Positions 56,244 to 64,000 of a stretch of 64,000 nucleotides of DNA are shown here, piece by piece. Source of the DNA: Enoplolaimus lenunculus (taxonomy: Eukaryota; Nematoda; Enoplea; Enoplida; Thoracostomopsidae); contig JASANG010001649.1 of NCBI GenBank assembly GCA_030248215.1, positions 186,001 to 250,000 of the forward strand. Direction: 5' to 3'. The position numbers and the translations under genes are program-made. The notes beneath the pieces are model-generated. The model ran no database searches. It was not told where the DNA came from and saw nothing but the letters and a program-made list of their open reading frames with translations. How positions within the stretch are numbered: the first letter of the stretch is position 1; each line of letters opens with the position of its first letter.

Positions 56244-58036
56244 AGGTAATATATCGCTGACGGACATTAAAAATCTGATCTGCACTATTTAGTTGAGTAT
56301 TAAATGCAACTCTGTGCAACGTTTTGAAAAATTAAAAGCGCAACAACGCTACATCTTTGAACATATTTAAATATTTAAATGAATATTTTACCAATGCGCT
56401 TGATAAACGGTATGCCTGAGGGTATTCTAAATTAAAGTTAAGACTTGGCAAAACAGTCCGAGTTCCAGCCCCTGTAAAGATCAGGGGCGGACAATTTTTC
56501 CGCGGAGTGCAATAGAGTATTAAGCTTAGCAGGCCCGTAGCCAGCTCACCTTGCTAGGGGGTTAAAAAATTTTCAGGAAAAGCATACAAGGGTTTTGTTG
56601 ACTTACATGCAAGTATGAAAATTTTCTGAGCGGGAGCAAAACTTTTCTTGTGGGCTCAGCCCCTTGTTACCCCCCTTATCTACTGGCCCAAATCTTAATC
56701 TTTAGACTTATTGTTTTGCTTTGGCTTAGGGTCAGGTGTAAACTCATTTTATGCTTAAACTTTGGCTTATTAATATGCTTGTACTACTGCTACGCCAAAG
56801 TTCTATACATTGGCCGAGTTTTCTATAGCGTTGCGTCATTGTTGTATTACACTTAGTCTGGAACGTTTCCTCCTTATTATTTCAGATATTGGTTAGATGA
56901 ACTTCATTCATACTCACAGTAACACATAAAACACACGACTTATTCTATGCACTCTAAATCGGTGTTTCTCTGCGAGTATACTAAACCCGCTTATGTAGCG
57001 GTCAATGGACAGATTATTTTGCAGCTTATAAGGTCGTCATATGAGTGAATTTTGAAAAAATATAACCAAATTCACACAGGACTACGCTAATTTAAAGGTA
57101 TTCGATTTAGGCAAGCCAAGAACAAAACATTTTGGCTTACAAAACACAAACATAACGTTATTTAGAGAACAAAAAGCTATTAAGACACTAAAGAGACATC
57201 TGCAACCATTTTAATGAGATTTTAGGGTTTTCTAGGAACGCACCACAGCTCCTTTGAGAATATTTCTTAAGAGAACGCACCAAAACATTGGGGTTATACT
57301 TTTAAGAAGATGTGGTAATTACGTTTCAGAACGGCATTTGGCCGGGGCGCCAAACAGATTATTTGGTGTCCATGCCAGAATTTTAAACCAAAATCAATTA
57401 GCGATTTCATGATCTTGTTTTGTTGACGTCAACAGTGGCAACGGATGTAAATACACTTTACACTGTATTTTACAGGTCTATTGTAAATTCTGAGGTTTAA
57501 ACAATGAATGTTGTGTTGGTCGAATATTCTTCGACTACTAGACGCACGCAATATTTCAGTCATGAAAGTAATGTTTTCGTACAAAAATTATTTTGTTTGA
57601 CAGTCGCAGAATTATTTGGGTTCTAAATTTTTAATTTGTAACTGATAGAACTCCAAAAAACGAAAATAAATCCCATTCATATATACAATGTTTTGAACGT
57701 TTAAGTCAGGGGCACATGTTACAAACAGGGATGGACCAATTTTCCACGTAAGTTTAAGCTTTAGATTTATTTTTTGCTCTGGTTTGTGCTTATAAGCTTA
57801 AGATTAGGTGTCGGCTTATCCTTACACTTAGCCTTATGCTAAGGAATTTACTTATGCCACTTTAACGGCCCTGTTCCAAAAATTCAATCTACTTAAAAAT
57901 CAAAAACTTTGTTCGCAACACCAAGCAGTGGTTGATTTACTGTGCTTTGGAACTATGTGTCTGTTTTCTTTCAAATAGTAAAACACAAACCGTCATGCTT
58001 GCTGGGAAATAACCCGGAGGCGCCACTGCCTACTTC

Positions 58037-58434
58037 CAGATCGTTATCGGATATTCGTTTCTGTTTCCGTTTCCGGTAAAAATCGGTATGCGTTTCCGTT
58101 ACAGAAATACCGTATATTCGTTATTATTTTTACGTTGAAAATTGCTTATAAATTATGTAAAGTTTTCGCAATTTTTCATTACAGATTTGCTGCAACTGTT
58201 TGCACTGAAACAAAAATTGCGATATTTCATATTCTTAAAAATTAGGTTGCACCGGTCATTTTTCTTCAAAACTTTAGAAATGCCGGTGAACATTTACATT
58301 TCTCAATTGTGTTGGCAGAAAAATACCTAAAACCTATTTGAAATTTATATATTTCAACATCCGCTATTCGTTTCCGTTATTTCGATCACTATCCGTTTCC
58401 GTTTTCATTATTTTTACTATCCGTTTACACCCTG
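58037..58434. mobile_element. hAT-type MITE, AAACGG (CGTTTC) family, exact 8-bp target duplication
   Basis: Left CAGATCGTTATCGGATATTC, right ACTATCCGTTTACACCCTG. Both subterminal regions are rich in CGTTTCCGTTTCCG, that is AAACGG on the other strand. Flanks are identical CCTACTTC (58029-58036, 58435-58442). No coding potential; the 58142-58330 frame is incidental. Confidence 0.93.
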
Positions 58435-58940
58435 CCTACTTCTAATATCGAGAAAACTGGATTAAATTACTTTAAACAAACGAGCCGTATTTTGTAAAGT
58501 TAATAATAAAGCTTTTAACATTTGTTTACCGCTTTTCAATTGTTTAATTCAAATTGTTCAAAACAGATGAAAATTATTATGGTTAAAACGACTTGACTAC
58601 TTGGCCGAAACGCACAATGGCTGCCGCCATTAATTTTAGCAAAATTTGAGCTTACAAAGCTTTAATGTTTGACAACTTTTCTATTATCATCAAAACAATC
58701 AATTAATAATTGATTTTCTACGATTTTGTTGTGCAAAATACCGCATTTTACCGCTTTTATTGCTATTAAAAATCACAGCTCATCAAGGCCTAGGATTGAA
58801 ATAGAAATATTTTTCGTGCTATAAGTAGCCTTAAAAAAACTAGTTACGAGGAAATATTCAGCAGAGTTCTGAAATAAAATCTTCTCAATTTCGCAACAGG
58901 CAAAAGTTAACATCTTTGGTCTCGTTTAAACATTTTCTGA

Positions 58941-59312
58941 CCAAACATTGTAAAAAATTGTAAGTCCTCTGCAGTCAAAAATCAGTCTCTTAGCCAGCCC
59001 AGCCGTATAAAATGGGTCACATTAATTTTATGGGGGGCGTCGTTTATCAGAACTCCAGCAGCAGTAGAAGGCGAGCCGCAGTTAAGCCTTTTGCCAAACC
59101 TTTCCGTTACCAGTCATCCTTCCGGCCATAAAGAAGTCCGGAATGTAGATTTTGGCAAAACCTCGACTGTCACACGTTGGTATACATTTTACTATAAAGA
59201 CGCGGATATCCTGGTACCTGGTGTGCGTTTGTTTTTGCGCGAACAATTAAACAACCTTACTGCAAGCTCGACGTCGAAAATTTCACATCCTCTAGAGATT
59301 CAAGTTAATTAA
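58941..59312 (+). CDS. Orphan open exon of unknown function (tentative)
   Basis: The frame is open from 58941 (after a TGA at 58938) to a TAA at 59310. It reads about 123 residues with a hydrophobic patch (WVTLILWGASF, 59013-59045), then FGKTSTVTRWYTFYYKDADI (59150-59209) and PGVRLFLREQLNN (59217-59255). No ATG opens this frame before the hydrophobic patch, but AG acceptors at 58963-58964, 58973-58974 and 58991-58992 could start an exon. Composition is protein-like (mixed, few low-complexity runs). I do not recognise a family. It may be the last exon of a small gene whose earlier exons I cannot locate, or a decayed transposon gene. Confidence 0.3.
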   Translation, partial: PNIVKNCKSSAVKNQSLSQPSRIKWVTLILWGASFIRTPAAVEGEPQLSLLPNLSVTSHPSGHKEVRNVDFGKTSTVTRWYTFYYKDADILVPGVRLFLREQLNNLTASSTSKISHPLEIQVN

Positions 59313-60669
59313 AATGCAGAGCCACATGTCTTGGCAGAATGTTATTTATGTACATGTTTTCGTCTTGAGTATTTTTTGACTGGCCCCGGTGCCAGTTTTT
59401 TGTACAAACCAATTTTGTTCCAAAATTCCAAATCCAACTTACAGCCGACAAAATCAGAATAAAACTCGTTATTTAAAACATTTTACGCACTGTATCAATG
59501 TATTGTAATAAATATACATGTTCAAAAACAACTGAACGCAAAAAATTGCTTTGAAATTTCAACACTGTTAAATTTTTGCATTTTACACTGAAAAGTTTTT
59601 TATTTCAGACATTAATCGGATCAAAGTTAACGACACTTTAACTATTTTAGACTTGAATCACTCATATTTCAGAAAATATTGTTATAAATTAATAAGATGT
59701 AAATTTTTGACTTGCTATACATTGTCAAAAAATGAAAAATTTGATTTTTTTGTTTTAATTTATGTAAAATACTTAATTGAGTTTCAGCTGCGGCTCACCA
59801 ACTTAAGTTTGCATGTTGGATGCATCTTTAGTTGTACAGTTAGAAAATTAGCTTGAACTTCAGCAATATAACTGATAATTCCAGGTTAATTCATTGTTTT
59901 TAGAATTTTTAACTTGAAAGTCAGCATATCCATGTCTTATATTTCACAGTTTTCTACTGAACAACTGCGAAATAAAGTTTTAAATTTCTGACTTTCAGAT
60001 GATAGTACTTGAAGGCCCAAAGTCTGGAATTCAGCACAAAATCAAGCTTGAGCATAAGCAAAAAATTAGTCGAAGCCTGCGTCTGGTCAATTTGTTTTTC
60101 ATGAAATCAATAAAAAAATTAGGAATAATAATTTATATAACATTAAACTATTCATAATGTTAAGCTACTCCGATGTCTGCCATATATTTCAACCGAGTCG
60201 ACCGCTCTATTTTGACACGATACAGTTAAGAATGCGACGAAATGAAACCTTAATTTATTCAGTCGCTAAAATTTTAGCTTATATATGTCACTTTTACAGT
60301 TTGTAAGGTACAGACAGCGAATGGTTTTGAAACAAAAAGCATATTTTTGGCCACATTTCCCAGACCGAAAGATACACCTTATTAATTTGAAGATATTTAA
60401 AGACGTGCGCTTCACGGGTTTCTGTCGTCTCTGTGTTGTCAATGTTGATTATCTGTTTTGATTAAACGTTTGTGTTCAATCCGCATAGTAGTAGCTTTTA
60501 CAACACAGTTAATGCTCAAAATTGCTGTAAAGTGTTTGTTTCTGAATGAAAGTTTTCCGGTTCGCTAATTTTGAAATGGTTACGATTTCACGGCAAGAAT
60601 TTGAAATTTGAAACGTCACAAATGAAAACTAGGCTATTGGGCATTGCTATGGCGAATATTTTCTGGTCG

Positions 60670-60830
60670 GCTATGCCGGTTGCATCCTGACCTAAGCCTA
60701 AGCCTAAGCGTAATCGTAAGAATCAGCTTATACCTAAGCCTGAGCCTAAATCTAAGCAAAAAATAGTCTAAACTTTAAGTTTACTCTATTTCAGTCCCAC
60801 AGTAGAATATTCCGCCCTTTACATCGAAAA
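60670..60830. repeat. TTAGGC-bearing dispersed repeat
   Basis: 'acctaagcctaagcctaagcgtaatcgtaag', then 'cctgagcctaaatctaagcaaaaaatagtc' and 'attccgccctttacat', the usual right end of the family. Confidence 0.65.
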
Positions 60831-62384
60831 TGAGAAACATGTCGTTATGTTTAGTATTGCAAAGACTATTAGGGAATGCTAAAACTGCTACCAAAACGAT
60901 GATAACAAGAGAATCACATGACATCGTTTCGAACGATTAATTGCCCGAAAAAACTAACCCTGCTTTATACCGTAACCGTGAAATTAATTATTTGGAATTG
61001 AAAGGTATAATATTTATCAAGATTAAAGCAAAATTTTGCTTCCGTATTTTTACTATTATTAATAGCGTCTCTCTCTTGTGCACTTTCCCCAAATATACGC
61101 TTTTTAGCTAAGGCTTAGAAAAAAGGTTTATATGAATATATGACTAAGCCTAATCCTTGGTTTAAGCATTTGCCGAACACCCAAGCGTATTTAAACATAT
61201 GCGTCAATCGTTATGTGGAGCAAGTGTAGGTACCAAAGCCCGAAAAACTGTCGACGAGTTCTTGCAAAGTCATCTCCACACTTCTGAATTGTGTTTGATA
61301 TGAAAGAAACGTGAATACATTTCTGATCAAACAAATCTCAACTCTTACTTTGTTCAGTAGTTGTTTTTTCTAATTAGACGTTATTGAATTTAAGTTGTCA
61401 AACTCGAAATGTGCATTAGTTTTAAAGTTTACAGTTCATTCAGACTTCAATAAAAATTTGCTAATACAACAGCATATATATATTTACACAAGGGCAACAA
61501 GCAAATATTTAAGTAGGGATTTTTTTGTATATATTTTTCTACGTGACAATTGTGAGGTTTTGTCTGATGGTTTTTCATCAGTTTAGCTGTTGAATTGTTT
61601 GAAAATTCTAAACCACTCGACATAATTTAAAATTTTTTGTGTATATTGCTTAAACACGGCGTTTACTAGCTTCCGAACCGGAACCCACTTCAAAAGGGCT
61701 AATGCTCAGCATATCCATTGAATTTCTGGTAGGTTGTAAAATTTTCGGACTACTTCGTATTTTGGATTAGCTGCGAGATTGTTTCGAGTTCAGGAGTGTA
61801 GGACCGATGTATTTTTGGAGCATCTATTATTTTGTCCCGAAATCATTAGGCTTAGGCTTAGATTGTCACTGTTATGCGACGAATGTCGTACCCGGGAGCG
61901 AAGCTAGAGGAACCAGCAGATTTTGTTGCATTTAATCTGAATTGAGGGTCATTATAGAGCACCTGGCCTCTTATTACTTATGAGGGCACGTGCCCCTGGC
62001 TACTTTTTCTAGTCCGCCTGTGAAGTTTGAGGGGGCACGTAAGGAAGGGGTTTTTCTCAACACTCTGTCGTGATTGACTTATTTTATTTTAGATTATAAA
62101 CACAGGTTTATATACTCAACGCAACACTTAATCACACTTTAATCTTAACTATTTCATCTTTATCTCAATTAATTCATGATTAATTATTAGTATATAAAAA
62201 TAGACTTGCTCGCAGCTCAAATGTGGCTTTAAATTAAATAATATTAAATGTTTGTATTTTTGGAACGAAAGCGACCTCAAAATTTTCCTGATATTAGCAT
62301 TTCACCGCCGGCAGCGGCGTATGCTGGCGCTGCTATACGTCGAAAATACGGTGTTTCTCGACCAAGGTAATCGAGTTCGGGTGT

Positions 62385-62580
62385 TGCTACACTTTTAATG
62401 ACGTCCGACGGTCGTCTGTCACCGTCCGGCGTCGTGTGTCACCGTCCGGCGCCGTCTGTCATATTGTGCACCGTTCGTCGCCGTACGTCACCGTGCGGCA
62501 TCGTACGTAAATTACTCACGTGCGATACCGTATGTCGACGAACAATGACGGATAGCGCTGCACGACAAGTATAGCGCCAC
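62385..62580. repeat. GC-rich repeat, inverse orientation of 38660-38830
   Basis: 'gtctgtcaccgtccggcg' units with variations, ending 'gcgctgcacgacaagtatagcgccac'. The CGTACG and GGCGCC content matches the copies at 14585, 29285 and 38660. Confidence 0.6.
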
Positions 62581-63404
62581 CATTATTTGAATAGAAATTT
62601 ATTTTTTTTGCAGCAAAATTTAAAATTGAAGTTAGGCTGCTCACTGTTCAACGTGTGCTCGATCCTCGTTACGAATAATAAAATAAGTCTAAACTTTGCT
62701 AAAATCTTGGTCGGTATTCTCAAATATGTCTAGCACTTATATATTACCAGTTGGTGATATGTCCTGCAACATTGCAGTCAGTGAATGACGAGCGTCGAAA
62801 TTTAACACATTTCCAAACTTGGCTTGCCCTATATCAGTACGTATTTTGAGATGCGCAACTCCAGGGGTTCCTCAATCTGAAAACGTATCGTTAACTAGTG
62901 ATAGATAGATGCCATACGCATTTAAAAATACGGCTTCTAAAGTTAACCACCTTAATTCTAATCCTAACCGTTATCCTGAGCTTACGTAAATCGTAAGCCA
63001 AAATAAAAACGTCCGGTTCGTCGCCGGAACGCAGCCAAGCTTGTACGCAGTATTGTTTGGCAGAAATTTTAAATCCATGAAATGTTGAAGTATATACTAC
63101 CAAATTAGTATAGTCATTAATACGGTAAGATTAATAATAAATTTAAAATAGAGGTAATGGCACACTAACAACCCAAGTTTAAACCCCGGCGTAAATCGTT
63201 GCAGCACTTAAAACTAAAACTAATGTTATTCTTGCCACAAACATTAATATCTTTGTAGTAGGAGCAATAAAATACATTTGCGTAAGCGTACGTATATAAA
63301 ACGTTCAATCATGAGTGCTGTTTCACAGGTTCAGTCGCATATGCCAGACATCTGCATTTTTTTTCGTTTCATGGTATGAAAAGCGATGTAAAAGTGGGCA
63401 AAGA

Positions 63405-63970
63405 TCTGTTGAGTTCCATTATCTTCCAAAGCTCGCGTTTACCTAAAATCGTTGGATTTAAAATTTTTTTGCATCTGAGCTTTTCATGATCTTCCCTGAT
63501 TATTCCATGCCTTAATTTGAATGTTTGAAAAATCCGGTTTCTTTAAAGTCCCAAGGTCCCCCTGGGTCCCAAATAAAAGCTTGCAAAGCTGAGTCCATTA
63601 GTGTCAAATTTTCCACACTTGACGTCTGGCTAACGAGTTATGGTCAAATAACTGATATGGCAGGCTGCCAACGATTTGGGTCCCGCCAAATCAGATATTT
63701 GACTGTAATTCGCCAACCAATAATTGTCCGATTGCGAAAAATATAACACCATTGGACTCAGCTACGCAAGCTGCGTGAAATGGCATATGATTTGATAAAC
63801 CTTTTGAGAAAAATTTTTTCCTTGGGACCTTAATAAATAATTGAATTTTTCCAAAATTCGAATTTAGGTGTGCAATGATCAGGAAAGGACAAGTGAAGCT
63901 AAAATTTGGAAAAATTTTCAAAATTGAACCATTTTTGGCAAACACGGGCTGGGGGGTTAACGGAAAAGAC
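63405..63970. repeat. Long palindromic foldback repeat
   Basis: Left arm 'gcatctgagcttttcatgatcttccctgatt', right arm 'tgatcaggaaaggacaagtgaagctaaaatttgg'. The centre is 'gagttatggtcaaataactgat.tggc' facing 'gccaaatcagatatttgactgtaa'. It is the same family as 41265-41836. Confidence 0.75.
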
Positions 63971-64000
63971 CCGATTTGTTACCCGGCTGGAACTTGACCC

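Larger units (their letters stand above)
56244..64000. other. Downstream region, repeat-rich, one orphan exon
   Basis: Beyond the calpain stop I find TTAGGC-family copies (about 56460-56830, 57700-57890, 60670-60830, 61060-61190), a hAT-type MITE (58037-58434), an orphan open exon (58941-59312), a GC-rich repeat (62385-62580), a 'gtattctcaaatatgtctag' repeat (62710-62770) and a foldback repeat (63405-63970). The stretch 59313-60670 shows no recognisable gene or repeat. Short open frames elsewhere lack splice or family support. Confidence 0.6.

Overview
This is eukaryotic, AT-rich animal DNA. Protein-coding regions are split into many exons with GT-AG introns of about 60 bp to 3.5 kb, and nearly all non-coding DNA is old or fairly recent repeat. 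I cannot name the species. A CEP170-family gene, an APMAP-type membrane protein and a classical calpain with a penta-EF-hand domain point to a metazoan, probably an invertebrate. TTAGGC-type hexamers (the nematode telomere unit) are common here, but they sit inside a dispersed repeat and are weak evidence for a nematode.

Layout: (1) 521-19007, + strand, the 3' part of a CEP170-like centrosome/microtubule gene: 17 exons in window, start and FHA region upstream, with a 167-residue polyglutamine tract. (2) 19008-24692, intergenic: a TA-flanked MITE, a LINE 3' fragment, a 230-bp tandem duplication and a hAT-type MITE. (3) 24693-35978, - strand, a complete nine-exon APMAP-like gene: short cytoplasmic tail, one membrane anchor, six-bladed propeller domain, then an unusual tail of about 490 residues rich in Gln. 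(4) 35979-42518, intergenic, dense in MITEs. (5) 42519-56243, + strand, a complete nineteen-exon calpain of 1021 residues with a 333-residue disordered N-terminal extension, an intact Cys/His/Asn triad, a C2-like domain and a penta-EF-hand domain. (6) 56244-64000, mostly repeats plus one orphan open exon at 58941-59312.

All three gene models were built by hand from splice sites. Every exon junction keeps the reading frame, and the totals divide exactly by three (1590 residues in window, 924 and 1021). The genes are not an operon: CEP170 and APMAP are tail to tail, APMAP and calpain head to head. They have no obvious common pathway.

The most striking feature is a set of short inverted-repeat elements (about 330-425 bp) with hAT-like ends (YAGRG...) and 8-bp target duplications, several exact. 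Most families carry near-terminal arrays of their own hexamer (CCGGAA, CGATTC, AAACGG, GGTCTC, CGATGC, ATCCGG). This suggests sets of sites read by different hAT transposases.
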